Positions 53,951 to 62,600 of a stretch of DNA of 64,000 nt are shown in pieces. The stretch's first letter is position 1; each line of letters starts with the position of its first letter. The notes under the pieces are model-generated. The model was not told where the DNA came from and did no database searches. It saw only the letters and a list, made by a program, of their open reading frames with translations. A program made the position numbers and the translations under genes. The DNA is from Planctomycetota bacterium (GTDB lineage Bacteria > Planctomycetota > Planctomycetia > Gemmatales > Gemmataceae), in assembly GCA_016195405.1 (NCBI GenBank), contig JACPZP010000006.1, forward strand, positions 62,001 through 126,000. The letters run 5' to 3'.

Positions 53951-54331
53951 ATGAAGCGTTTTTTGTGGCTCAAGTGGATAATGCTTCTGATTCTGATCGC
54001 GCTTGTCCCTGCCTATAGCGTGCTTTGGCTGACGGCGCCGACGCCGGGAATCACCAAGGACAATGTCGCGGCGCTTCGAGCCGGCATGACCGTTCAGGAG
54101 GTGGAAGCTCTGCTGGATCGTCAAGGAACACCGATTATCGGAGGAAGGCTGAGATTGGACGGGTCGAAGTCCTACCTGTGGTCACAGGGGCCCAAAGAGT
54201 TTTGTGTTGTCGGCGTGTTTGACGGCAACGGTCTGTTGACGTCCGCCCTCCTAGCGGGACCGAACGACGGTTTGATCACCATCAATGTCGAATCCTGGCG
54301 TGAAAAGCTTCGCCGATGGCTTCGCCTTTGA
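53951..54331 (+). CDS. BamE/SmpA-like small exported protein 2
   Basis: 126 residues. N-terminal anchor MLLILIALVPAYSVLWLTAP, then ALRAGMTVQEVEALLDRQGT. Second paralogue; shares PTPG(I/F)T(K/E) and the C-terminal WREKLRRWLRL with its neighbours. The anchor pattern ('PTPG' after the helix) may serve as a periplasmic tether. Confidence 0.7.
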   Translation: MKRFLWLKWIMLLILIALVPAYSVLWLTAPTPGITKDNVAALRAGMTVQEVEALLDRQGTPIIGGRLRLDGSKSYLWSQGPKEFCVVGVFDGNGLLTSALLAGPNDGLITINVESWREKLRRWLRL

Positions 54332-54340
54332 GGCCGATTC

Positions 54341-54703
54341 ATGCGGATGAAATGCCTTTTCCTCCTGGCCTTGATAATCGGGCTCACTGTCATCGGCGTG
54401 CTGTGGCTGACGGAGCCAACGCCCGGATTCACTGAGGTGAACGCTCTCAGACTTCGTCGTGGAATGACACTCCAACAAGTGGAATCGCTTTTCAATTCAC
54501 GAGCAAATCGAGTCTACACAGATTCCAGTGGTTGTGGAAACTGTTGGTGGGAAAGGGAAGGCCTTTGCGTGAGCGCGGAATTCGACAAGAACGGCCTGTT
54601 GACGTTAGCCTTTTTGTCGGAGAGTTTTGAGGCTGCGGTCATTCGGCATATCAATGTTAACGAATCGTTCCTTGAAATGCTTCGTCGCTGGCTTCGACTT
54701 TAG
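54341..54703 (+). CDS. BamE/SmpA-like small exported protein 3
   Basis: 120 residues from the ATG at 54341; another ATG at 54347. Anchor LFLLALIIGLTVIGVLWLTE, then LRRGMTLQQVESLFNSRANR, and SGCGNCWWEREGLC (extra Cys pair not in its paralogues), ending LEMLRRWLRL. Third tandem paralogue, nine bases after the second. Confidence 0.7.
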   Translation: MRMKCLFLLALIIGLTVIGVLWLTEPTPGFTEVNALRLRRGMTLQQVESLFNSRANRVYTDSSGCGNCWWEREGLCVSAEFDKNGLLTLAFLSESFEAAVIRHINVNESFLEMLRRWLRL

Positions 54704-54721
54704 GTTTCCATTTTCCATTTC

Positions 54722-56005
54722 TCATTTTCCATTCGCCATTTTCCATGCTGGCTGTTCTCCCCACGCCACCGCCGCCAATCCGCGTCCCGCGCGCACCTCA
54801 TTAATCGTCCGCACGCCGTGGACCAAGTCCGATTCCTCCTGCTTCAATTCGAACTCGCGATTCGCCGGCGTCGGATCGTCCGATGCCAGGAATAGCCTCC
54901 CCGACGGATCGAAGAGCGGCACCAGCTGCTCGTTGAGCTTCTCGTCGCGGCGGCGAAGTCTCGGTGCGATCGCCAGCGACTTGTGCAGGTGATCGGCCGC
55001 CTGCATGTTGGCGAGGTTCGTTTCGCCCGTCAAAAACGGCAACGGCACACCGAAGGCGTTGGCGATGTCCTCTTTGGTCGCCTTCATGTCCGCCAGCGCC
55101 GCCAGGTCGCCCATCGAGTGTGTCAATAGCGTCACGTTGAGCGCCTCGGGCGCCACCAGCGCCTTTCCTTGGCCGCCGCGCAGGAACTTCTGCTGCCACT
55201 CGCGCTCCAGGCGATCGCGCTCATCGCCTGCCATCATTTCTTTGGGCGAAATGACGGCCGACGGCAGCCCGGTGTTGTCGTAGACCGCCCGCTTCATGGC
55301 CGCGTATTCCGATGCCAGGGCCGCCTGCTCGAAACACGCCCGCAGGGGACTGAGTCCCGAGGTGTAGGGATCGCGCGGATCGGGGAAGCGAAAGTGGACG
55401 ACGCGCTCGGGAGCAAAACGCTCGACAGCGAGGCCGCGGAATTCGTAGGAATCGACCAGGTTGCGGCTCTGCGGCTCCCGGCGCGGCGTCACCAGTTGGG
55501 CGGGCAAGATCCAGATGTTCGCCGGCGTGCCCAGAAGCGGATCGAGATCGAGCAGCCAGTACGCGGAGCCGTGAACTTCGAGATACAGCTCGGTCAGCTC
55601 CCAGAGATCGAAGCTGTTGTGAATCGGGTTGACCTGGCGGAGAAGCGTCAAAAGCGGATGATCGACGACTTCTTCGACGGTCGCCGACTTGAGACTGCAG
55701 CTTTGGAAGCGATGTTCCAAGCGGCGCCTTTCGGCTGCACCTAAGGATCGCGTCAGGCAGCGCGGCGACGCCTGATCCTTGGCCGTCGAGACGTAGAGCC
55801 GCGGCGGAAACGACGCGCACACGGCGGCGTTGATGCTCGCGCACGTCCAGGCCGTGTTCTTGAGTTCGGAGAGGAGTTCGGTCGGCGTCGGCGTCCGGTG
55901 CCGGCGATAGACGTCGAGCGCGTGCGGCCAAACGGGAGCGGCAAGGCTCGCGGGCATGGCCTTCTTGCGCAGCCAGCGGCCGAGGCGATGGAGGAGATTC
56001 TTCAT
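54722..56005 (-). CDS. HK97-family portal protein
   Basis: 427 residues. MKNLLHRLGRWLRKKAMPAS, then TAWTCASINAAVCASFPPRL, VVDHPLLTLLRQVNPIHNSF, DLWELTELYLEVHGSAYWLL, ERVVHFRFPDPRDPYTSGLS, SPLRACFEQAALASEYAAMK and the C-terminal MKATKEDIANAFGVPLPFLT, LHKSLAIAPRLRRRDEKLNE. These are the core blocks of Phage_portal (HK97 gp3): wing, stem and crown segments in order. A long upstream open frame is not coding. Normally the terminase large subunit lies just before the portal; here the upstream region holds a terminator and an unrelated gene. Confidence 0.92.
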   Translation of the reverse strand: MKNLLHRLGRWLRKKAMPASLAAPVWPHALDVYRRHRTPTPTELLSELKNTAWTCASINAAVCASFPPRLYVSTAKDQASPRCLTRSLGAAERRRLEHRFQSCSLKSATVEEVVDHPLLTLLRQVNPIHNSFDLWELTELYLEVHGSAYWLLDLDPLLGTPANIWILPAQLVTPRREPQSRNLVDSYEFRGLAVERFAPERVVHFRFPDPRDPYTSGLSPLRACFEQAALASEYAAMKRAVYDNTGLPSAVISPKEMMAGDERDRLEREWQQKFLRGGQGKALVAPEALNVTLLTHSMGDLAALADMKATKEDIANAFGVPLPFLTGETNLANMQAADHLHKSLAIAPRLRRRDEKLNEQLVPLFDPSGRLFLASDDPTPANREFELKQEESDLVHGVRTINEVRAGRGLAAVAWGEQPAWKMANGK

Positions 56006-56199
56006 TCGATTTGTCCGGAAGAAGGGAAGTCGTTTGTTGAACGTCAGGTACGATCCATGTTCGATCCGTGGCTTTTTTCTTCCCGATCGGGAAAAGGATG
56101 TGTCGGTCGAGCGGGGGTCCAGCGCCAAGGCCAGGGCGCGGGCGCAATTCACATTTGTCAGCGTAACATATTCGGAGCGGAAAAAGCAAAGTCGGTTGT

Positions 56200-56233
56200 A
56201 AATAAAAACCGCCGCACGTAGCTCGCGCGGCGG
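56200..56233 (-). terminator. Rho-independent terminator
   Basis: On the - strand: CCGCCGC, an 11-base loop, GCGGCGG, then TTTTTATTT. Ends the transcript of the 56283-56642 gene and isolates it from the portal gene. Confidence 0.8.
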
Positions 56234-56282
56234 GACAAATTGCAATCGGAACGATTGCCGGTCGTTACAGGGCCTAGCCCAA

Positions 56283-56642
56283 TTAGAGGTCTTTGCCCTT
56301 CTTCTTCATCTCCAAAACACGAATTTCGGTGACGTTGCCGGCGTCGTTCGTGATGATGCGGGCGCGAACGTCGCCCTTGGAGAACATCTCGTTCTTGAGG
56401 CCGTTTTCGATCGCATCGCCGGCCTCGACCTTCCTGTCTTCCTTGATGAACTTGCCCTTCACGACCTTGACGCTTTCGGCGACGGTCAATGTCGCCTCCT
56501 CGCCCTTCTCACCCTTCTTCTGTCCCTTGATGACGGTAAGCTTGTTTCCATCCACCTTCTTGATGAGTGCCCCAAATTCGTCCGCCGTCGCCAGACTGAA
56601 ACTGACGAACAACATCACCACCGCAGCCGTGATCTTACGCAT
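56283..56642 (-). CDS. small secreted protein
   Basis: 119 residues. ATG 56642 with AAGGAG six bases upstream. Signal peptide KITAAVVMLFVSFSLATADE, cleavage near ATA-DEF. Mature part is lysine-rich: FGALIKKVDGNKLTVIKGQK, VAESVKVVKGKFIKEDRKVE and ARIITNDAGNVTEIRVLEMK, an OB-fold/DUF5666-like alternating pattern. Common in planctomycetes with no assigned function. Confidence 0.72.
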   Translation of the reverse strand: MRKITAAVVMLFVSFSLATADEFGALIKKVDGNKLTVIKGQKKGEKGEEATLTVAESVKVVKGKFIKEDRKVEAGDAIENGLKNEMFSKGDVRARIITNDAGNVTEIRVLEMKKKGKDL

Positions 56643-56770
56643 GACAATCTCCTTGTTGGCAGAACCCGCCCGGCGCAGCGCCGGACCTATCATCAATAAA
56701 CTCAAAGCGGAGGTGAATGTCTCGTTTTATGAGACTTTTTTAATTGATTTCGTTACTTGGCAGAAAGACC

Positions 56771-57829
56771 TCACTTTGGCGGATTGGGCGGGCTTAAATA
56801 CCTCGCCAGAAACCGATACGCCTCGGCCCGCGACTCCCTGGCCGCCTTCGTGTCGATCCGGTTGAATTCGTGGCCCCCTGGGGCATCCTGGTAAACTTTA
56901 TGCTCGAATTTTTTGCCGGCCGCCTTGAGGGCCTTGATCAGGTTTTCCACTTCCAGCACATTGACGTCTTCATCGTTAGTGGTGGTGTGGATTAGAACCG
57001 GCGTTTCCAGCTTTTCGGCATTCCAGGCGGGTGAACGCCGGCGGTACTCCGCGGGATCCTCTCCTGCGGTTTTGCCGATGTGATAGGGTGCCGAGAACAG
57101 CTGGCGGTAGCCTTCGTCCTTATAGCCCATTCGGGCTACCAGATCGCTCACCGGCACGGACGCGTACCCGGCTTTGAAGTCCTTGGGATGGTTGAAAAGA
57201 TTCATGAGCGTGATTAGCCCGCCGTGGCTCCAACCCAGGATGCCGACGCGCTCCGGATCGAGGAAGTCGAACTTCTCGAGCATCCATTGCTTGTCGGCGA
57301 AGACGTCTTCCACTTCGAGTCCGCCGTAGTCGATCTGCTGCCAGAAATCCTTGCCGTAGCCGGTGCTGCCACGATAGTCCGGGGCGGCCACGGCGTAACC
57401 CTGCTGGATTAACTCGCGAATTTCGGCGATCTGCGTGCTGTTGAGATGGCCGTGAATGCCGCCGTGTACCAAGATCATGAGCGGCAGCTTGCCGTTGGCG
57501 GGACGCTTCTTGGGAATGAACGAATAGCTGTAAATGATGACGGGATTCTTGGCCCCCGGCGCGGTCGGGTTCTTGATGTTGCGCGGCGGCGGTCCCGTGT
57601 AGCGGCCCTTGTCGACGTCGGCCACGTCCTCCAGGCGGCGGAATAGGAGCAAGTCGTCCACCCGGCGGCTGAGCTTCTCGTCGGCCAGTCGCAGCTGCTC
57701 TTCGAGGTTGGCGACGCGCTTTTGCAAGGCTTCGACGGCCGAATCGGTGTCCTTGTTTTGGCCGTGGCCGACGGAAACGGCCGCGAGTACCAAGATAACA
57801 CCGCCGACGGCGAACAGTTTACGAGGCAT
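56771..57829 (-). CDS. prolyl-oligopeptidase-like alpha/beta hydrolase (S9 family)
   Basis: 352 residues from ATG 57829 (AGGAG upstream). Signal peptide ARKLFAVGG-type hydrophobic start (LFAVGGVILVLAAVSVG), then a coiled-coil linker (ALQKRVANLEEQLRLADEKL). The hydrolase domain has the oxyanion loop LMILVHGGIHG, nucleophile GILGWSHGGLITL, the acidic residue in HTTTNDEDVNVLEVE and the His in PGGHEF, all as in S9 peptidases/acyl-aminoacyl esterases. Exported enzyme acting on peptides or esters. Confidence 0.85.
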   Translation of the reverse strand: MPRKLFAVGGVILVLAAVSVGHGQNKDTDSAVEALQKRVANLEEQLRLADEKLSRRVDDLLLFRRLEDVADVDKGRYTGPPPRNIKNPTAPGAKNPVIIYSYSFIPKKRPANGKLPLMILVHGGIHGHLNSTQIAEIRELIQQGYAVAAPDYRGSTGYGKDFWQQIDYGGLEVEDVFADKQWMLEKFDFLDPERVGILGWSHGGLITLMNLFNHPKDFKAGYASVPVSDLVARMGYKDEGYRQLFSAPYHIGKTAGEDPAEYRRRSPAWNAEKLETPVLIHTTTNDEDVNVLEVENLIKALKAAGKKFEHKVYQDAPGGHEFNRIDTKAARESRAEAYRFLARYLSPPNPPK

Positions 57830-57922
57830 AGTCGCTCCTATTGGCTTGCGTTTCGCGTTCGCTGCAACTTGGGGTTGGGCTGTATCCAATGTTCTACGAG
57901 CGCGAAGCGCAAACGGAATCTA

Positions 57923-58186
57923 TTATCCGCCGCTGATGGCCGGCACGAAATGCACCTCGGCGTCAACGGGCACCGGCTGAGCGAGGCCTAAGTTCGCGAT
58001 TTGAGGCCCGATGGCCACCGAGATGCCGCGCCGCAGCTCGGGGCCGTCCATTAGGCGGGCTTTGATTCCGGGAAAAAGCGCTTCCAGGTTGTCGATGATT
58101 TGCCGGACGGTGGCGCCTTCGACCGTGACCGAATCGCGGCCGCCGGTGAGATTTCGCAAGAGAGACGGGACGAAGACAGTGGGCAT
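57923..58186 (-). CDS. MoaD/ThiS-like ubiquitin-fold protein
   Basis: 87 residues from ATG 58186. MPTVFVPSLLRNLTGGRDSV, then VRQIIDNLEALFPGIKARLM and VHFVPAISGG. The C-terminal Gly-Gly is the site that is adenylated and thiocarboxylated in MoaD/ThiS. It stands downstream of the molybdenum hydroxylase gene, so molybdopterin synthesis is the natural link; a sulfur carrier for other pathways cannot be excluded. Another in-frame ATG at 58240 would add 18 residues. Confidence 0.85.
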   Translation of the reverse strand: MPTVFVPSLLRNLTGGRDSVTVEGATVRQIIDNLEALFPGIKARLMDGPELRRGISVAIGPQIANLGLAQPVPVDAEVHFVPAISGG

Positions 58187-58205
58187 TGTTTGGCTTCCAA
58201 AATCC

Positions 58206-58348
58206 TGTGCCACGCCCACGCCCGACTCTTGAATTGACATCGTCCCGTGAGAGCGAGGCGTGAGCGTGCTGAGCTTGCTGCGTCCGCACGCCCACGCCGG
58301 TTTCGCGCGGCTTTCAGTTCCTGCATGGTTCGGCGTGGGCGTGGCACA
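58206..58348. repeat. palindromic element, TGTGCCACGCCCACG
   Basis: Arms TGTGCCACGCCCACGCC / GGCGTGGGCGTGGCACA, 17 bases, around a loop of about 109 bases that contains smaller GCACGCCCACGCC/GCGTGAGCG motifs. Lies between the MoaD-like gene and the hydroxylase gene. Confidence 0.85.
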
Positions 58349-58357
58349 AGTAGCACA

Positions 58358-60706
58358 CTATTTCTTAATTGCACCTAATAGCGCCTTCACCACCCGTCCC
58401 GGGTTCATCGGCAATTCAGTCAAACGAACGCCGACGGCGTTGTGGATGGCGTTGGCGATGGCGGCGGGCGGCGGCACGATCGGCACCTCGCCGACGCCGC
58501 GCACGCCGTAGGGATGATTCGGATCGGGCACCTCGACGATCACCGGATCGATCATCGGCAAGTCGAGGCTGGTCGGCATGCGGTAGTCGAGGAAGCTGGC
58601 GTTGGTCATCTCGCCTTTGTCGTTGTACTTGTACTCTTCGTTGAGCGCCCAGCCGATGCCCTGCACGACGCCGCCTTGAATTTGGCCCTCGACATAGCTG
58701 GGATGTATCGCCCGGCCGCAATCTTGCACCGCGGTGTAGCGGAGGATATTCACCTTGCCGGTGTCGGGATCGACCTCGACATCGACGATATGTGTGGCGA
58801 AGGCGCCCGCGGGCCAGGGCGGATCGACGCTGGCCCGGCCAATGATCGTGCCGCCTTTCTGATGAATTGCGGCAGCCATTTCCGCGAACGTCATTCTCTT
58901 GGATTTGTCGCTTTTTGATTTAAGTATTTCACCTTCATAGAGAACATCGTCTGGCTTCGTCCCCCAAAGCTTGGCGGCGCGAGCGATCATTTGCCCCTTG
59001 ATGTCCTGGGCGGCTTCGTAGGCTGCGATGCCGGTGGCGTAGGTGACGCGGCTGCCGCCCGTGACATCGGTGTAACCGACGCTGTCGGTGTCGCCGACGA
59101 CCGGTCGCACGTCCTCAGCGCGGATGCCGAGCGCCTCGGCAAGCTGCATGGCCACGGACGCCCGCGTGCCGCCGATGTCGGTCGAGCCTTCCACGAGGCT
59201 TACGGTGCCGTCGGCATTGACGCTGGCCGAGCAGCTTGACTTCAGGCCGACGTTGAACCAAAAGCCGGACGCGACGCCGCGGCCACGAGGCAAACCACCC
59301 CCCGATTCGTTTAGCCGCGAGCCTACGGCGAGCGCGGGGTGAATTCCGCCCGCGCTCGCCGCGGGCTCGCGGCTAAACGGGGTGAGGGGGCTTTTGTAGT
59401 GCGGATGGTTCTTCGCCGCCTGAACCGTCTCAATCATGCCGATGCGCGGATACGTCGGCCCATCGGCGCGTCTCGTGCCTTCCTTGGCGCCGTTCTTGAG
59501 GCGGAATTCGAGCGGGTCGATCTTGAGTTTTTCGCAGATTTCGTCGACCACCGTCTCGGATGCGAAGGCGGCATTAGTCGCCCCTGGAGCGCGATATGCC
59601 GCGGTGGCCGGCTTGTTCACAACGACGTCGTAGCCGTCGATTTGCACGTTGGGTATGTCGTAGCAGGCGAAAATGCACATGGCGCCCGGACCGACCGGCG
59701 AGCCGGGATAGGCGCCGGCTTCATACGCCAAGTACGCTTCCGCTGCCACGAGCCGGCCTGCCTTGTCGGCTCCCATTTTGACGCGAATGAACGAGCCCGG
59801 CGTCGGACCGGTTCCCTCGAAGACGTCGGCCCGGCTCATCAGCACCTTCACGGGCTTGCCGGTCTTACGGCTCAACACCGCGGCGACCGGTTCCAAGTAA
59901 ACGCGAATCTTGCCGCCAAAGCCTCCGCCGATCTCCATCGGAATCACTTTGATCTTCGACACCGGAATTTGCAGGAGTTCCGCGACCTGGGCGCGTACGG
60001 TGAACGCTCCTTGCGTCGAGCACCAGATCGTGACGTTGCCGTCGGGGTTGAACAAAGCCATGGCATTGTGCGGTTCGATGTAGCCTTGGTGAACCGTGGC
60101 GGTGGTGAAAGATCGCTCGATGACCACGGCGCATTGTCCGAAAGCGCCGACGGGGTCGCCGAGCTTGAATTGGAAATGCTTGGCGATGTTGGTCGGCTTT
60201 TTCGCGGATTCATCGCCCGCCAACGAGTCGGTGACCAGATCGGGAAGCAGAATCGGCGCGCCATCCTTCATGGCGGCGCGGACGTCGGTCACGGGCGGCA
60301 ATGGCTCGTAATCGACCTTGATGAGGGCTAAAGCTTCTTCGGCAATGTGCGGACTTGTGGCGGCAATCGCGGCGACCGCATGGCCCTTGTAGAGCGCCTT
60401 TTCCCGCGCCAGGATATTGCACGACAGGTGCCGCAGATTGACCGCGCCTTCGCCCAATTCGGCAATACGATTGCCCGGCTCAGGAAGATCGGCCGACGTC
60501 ATGACTGCCTCGACGCCTGGAAGGGCCAGCGCCTTGGAGAAATCGATCTTGCGGATATGGGCATGGGCGTAAGGCGAGCGCAAGACGCGCCCGTGCAGCA
60601 TTCCCGACAGGTTGATGTCGGCGCCATACAGAGCCCGCCCAGTGACCTTGTCCAACCCATCATGCCGAATCGGCCGCGTGCCGATGACTTTGAATGTCTG
60701 AGCCAT
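58358..60706 (-). CDS. molybdenum hydroxylase large subunit (xanthine dehydrogenase family)
   Basis: 782 residues. Binds molybdopterin cytosine dinucleotide and hydroxylates an aromatic, aldehyde or purine substrate; the FAD and 2Fe-2S subunits are not in the window. RHDGLDKVTGRALYGADINL, PYAHAHIRKIDFSKALALPG (N-terminal domain), VIPMEIGGGFGGK, TAAYRAPGATNAAFASETVV, GSRVTYATGIAAYEAAQ and the C-terminal GVRGVGEVPIVPPPAAIANA with the catalytic Glu. The 'AYRAPG' form is typical of carbon-monoxide/4-hydroxybenzoyl-CoA-like subfamilies. Residues about 443-466 are encoded by a family A palindromic element (59309-59378), in frame, between NHPHYKSPLTP and GGGLPRGRGVASGFWFN. Confidence 0.93.
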   Translation of the reverse strand: MAQTFKVIGTRPIRHDGLDKVTGRALYGADINLSGMLHGRVLRSPYAHAHIRKIDFSKALALPGVEAVMTSADLPEPGNRIAELGEGAVNLRHLSCNILAREKALYKGHAVAAIAATSPHIAEEALALIKVDYEPLPPVTDVRAAMKDGAPILLPDLVTDSLAGDESAKKPTNIAKHFQFKLGDPVGAFGQCAVVIERSFTTATVHQGYIEPHNAMALFNPDGNVTIWCSTQGAFTVRAQVAELLQIPVSKIKVIPMEIGGGFGGKIRVYLEPVAAVLSRKTGKPVKVLMSRADVFEGTGPTPGSFIRVKMGADKAGRLVAAEAYLAYEAGAYPGSPVGPGAMCIFACYDIPNVQIDGYDVVVNKPATAAYRAPGATNAAFASETVVDEICEKLKIDPLEFRLKNGAKEGTRRADGPTYPRIGMIETVQAAKNHPHYKSPLTPFSREPAASAGGIHPALAVGSRLNESGGGLPRGRGVASGFWFNVGLKSSCSASVNADGTVSLVEGSTDIGGTRASVAMQLAEALGIRAEDVRPVVGDTDSVGYTDVTGGSRVTYATGIAAYEAAQDIKGQMIARAAKLWGTKPDDVLYEGEILKSKSDKSKRMTFAEMAAAIHQKGGTIIGRASVDPPWPAGAFATHIVDVEVDPDTGKVNILRYTAVQDCGRAIHPSYVEGQIQGGVVQGIGWALNEEYKYNDKGEMTNASFLDYRMPTSLDLPMIDPVIVEVPDPNHPYGVRGVGEVPIVPPPAAIANAIHNAVGVRLTELPMNPGRVVKALLGAIKK
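59309..59378. repeat. GTTTAGCCGCGAGCC palindromic element, copy 5, inside the molybdenum hydroxylase gene
   Basis: 70 bp, 1 modulo 3. GTTTAGCCGCGAGCCTACGG / CCGCGGGCTCGCGGCTAAAC with inner CGAGCGCGG / CCGCGCTCG. Read on the - strand as [11 protein letters not shown]...ALAVGSRLN. Family A. Confidence 0.93.
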
Positions 60707-60813
60707 GATTCGCTCCAGTGTGCCCGCTCTTCTTCCGTCACTGCCTCTTCACGGGATTATAGTGAATGGATTCGAACTTCTAACGCATGCGGCGTGGCGA
60801 ACCAGGAGCGTAT

Positions 60814-60905
60814 GGCGAGCCGGGAGCGTCAGCGGCGTCAGCGACCGGAGTGAACGGAAGGACCTCGCGTCGCGCCCACTCCGGTCGCTTACGCTACCGC
60901 TCGCC
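60814..60905. repeat. GGCGAGCCGGGAGCG element, copy 3
   Basis: GGCGAGCCGGGAGCGTCAGC then GACCGGAGT, with a distal CACTCCGGTCGCTTACGCTA and CCGCTCGCC as the imperfect other arm. The arms differ at several bases. Between the hydroxylase gene and the 535-residue gene. Confidence 0.8.
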
Positions 60906-60924
60906 ATTCACCCATCCGGGCGGG

Positions 60925-62532
60925 TTACGGTATTCTGCGGATGAATCCCTTGGTTGGATCGAGCACCACGAAGTCTGCGGAGACATTCTTGGCGTCGGCG
61001 AGTGACACGCAGGGCTTCGGTGGGTCGGCCACTTCTTCGATAGTTAGCCCGGGCACGCACAAATCCCCGGCAAAGAGTTGGTCAAGGGACCGGCGCGTTG
61101 CGGGATCGATGTCCATCTTCAATTCCGCGGCGAGAGTCATTAACTCCTTGTACCGTCTTCGCGCAATGGCGGGGCTGAAGGCGACGTGGGAGAAGAGCGG
61201 CGTCTGGTCCGGCTCGCCAGGCGGTAAGTCCCAGCCCAGCGGACGGTCGATGAAGATCGCCATGCCCATCTCTTTCCAGCTCGCGCTGGTGAGCATGTCG
61301 AGGATGCTTTGTCGCAGCGCGCGCCGCGCCGCCGGGCCGAGCTTTGTCGGCAATGGATCGCCGGCATAGAGCCGCTTGGTTCGCTTGAGGACGTTGGAAA
61401 GCTGCTCCTCCGGCACGCGCACGTGGGGCGGCGGCAGCACCCGCGCGTTTTCACCTGGCGATGTCGGTGCGTCCGGCACGAGCAGACCTTCGTAGTAGCG
61501 CCGCAAGAGGCAGGCTTGCCGCAGGGCCGTTCGCCTCTGGCGGCAATCGGCGCCGTTCTCTTTCGCGGCCTCTTCGAACAGCTCCGAATGGCGCTCTGCC
61601 AGATCAAGGTACGCGTTCAGTGCGGCATCAAGGAGCAAGGCATCCGGATAGTTGGCGCCGCGATGGTGAAACGTGATTAGGTCGTATGCCGTCAAATGCC
61701 GATTTAAGAGTCGCAGCAGTTTTCTCAGCACGCCGCAGTGCGCATCCACCGACATCGAGCCTCTTCGCGTCAATTCCCGCAGCAGCCCAATAGCGTTGGC
61801 GACGAAGGACGTGTAGGGCGACAAGGACACGTTCAGAAACATGTCCACGAATTCTGCCGCGGTCGGAGGAGCCGACGACAGCCTTTCCGCCAGTTCGCCA
61901 ATCTCCTGACGCGCCACCGCGCGCAAGACAGTTTCCAGGATGCGCCCAGCCGGTGTCGCGTGAGCTTCGAGGATTTCACGCCAAGAACGATAGGGCTCGC
62001 TCCGGTTCGCGCGCGCCAGGCCCAGGTAATCGAGCTGCCCAAGGGAGAACGCCGGCAACGGCGCCTCGAGCGAAGTTAGCGGCAGCCGGCTCGTGCCGCG
62101 CACCGCCGAGCCGAGCAACTTCGCGACGGACAACGCCGGATCGGCCACGCTCGCGGTTCCTACCAGCTCGCGCACCCACTTCGTCGTCTCGCGGCTCTCG
62201 ATGACGTTGTCGCCGGCGTCGTAGCCTTCCCAGACATAGGAAAAAATGGCGCGAACGACGTGCACTTCCCCGCCGTCGCGATCCCATTTCACCGACAGGA
62301 TTGGCTCCGCGGAAAAGCCGTCACCCTCCTTCTGGTAGATGTTCCACTCCAGAAAGCGCCGCGTCTGGCGGGTGTGGGCCGGATCGAGCACCCGGCCGCG
62401 GAAGATTTCCCACGGAATCGTTGCTTCGGTCGGCGGCCGCCAAACCAGCTCAAGGCCGTTGCCGACATAGAAATTGCTGGGATGAATGGCGTCCGCAATC
62501 GCTTCGCGGATCTCGTCTGGAAGCAAGCTCAT
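60925..62532 (-). CDS. hypothetical protein of 535 residues
   Basis: No signal peptide or membrane helix. Beta-rich N-terminal third (NFYVGNGLELVWRPPTEATI, WDRDGGEVHVVRAIFSYVWE), then a long alpha-helical middle (ILETVLRAVARQEIGELAER, CGVLRKLLRLLNRHLTAYDL, DALLLDAALNAYLDLAERHS) and a C-terminal basic/acidic part (LGPAARRALRQSILDMLTSA). The final lines (LTIEEVADPPKPCVSLADAK, FVVLDPTKGFIRRIP) read like a short beta domain. I do not recognise a family. Starts 68 bases from the metalloprotease gene. Confidence 0.65.
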   Translation of the reverse strand: MSLLPDEIREAIADAIHPSNFYVGNGLELVWRPPTEATIPWEIFRGRVLDPAHTRQTRRFLEWNIYQKEGDGFSAEPILSVKWDRDGGEVHVVRAIFSYVWEGYDAGDNVIESRETTKWVRELVGTASVADPALSVAKLLGSAVRGTSRLPLTSLEAPLPAFSLGQLDYLGLARANRSEPYRSWREILEAHATPAGRILETVLRAVARQEIGELAERLSSAPPTAAEFVDMFLNVSLSPYTSFVANAIGLLRELTRRGSMSVDAHCGVLRKLLRLLNRHLTAYDLITFHHRGANYPDALLLDAALNAYLDLAERHSELFEEAAKENGADCRQRRTALRQACLLRRYYEGLLVPDAPTSPGENARVLPPPHVRVPEEQLSNVLKRTKRLYAGDPLPTKLGPAARRALRQSILDMLTSASWKEMGMAIFIDRPLGWDLPPGEPDQTPLFSHVAFSPAIARRRYKELMTLAAELKMDIDPATRRSLDQLFAGDLCVPGLTIEEVADPPKPCVSLADAKNVSADFVVLDPTKGFIRRIP

Positions 62533-62600
62533 GGGGGTTCTTTTCGCTCAGCGTTGGTAAGCGGCTTGGTTTAGATTACCAAATGCTGGCGGGTCGCGCG

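Noticed and set aside
55742-55782. Palindrome-like stretch inside the portal gene (AAGGATCGCGTCAGGC ... GCCTGATCCTT)
   Set aside because: Arms are imperfect, the sequence occurs once, and I cannot show that the matching residues are absent from related portals.
41713-56005. Ordinary complete prophage
   Set aside because: No integrase, att repeats, terminase, tape measure, tail or lysis genes are visible in the window.
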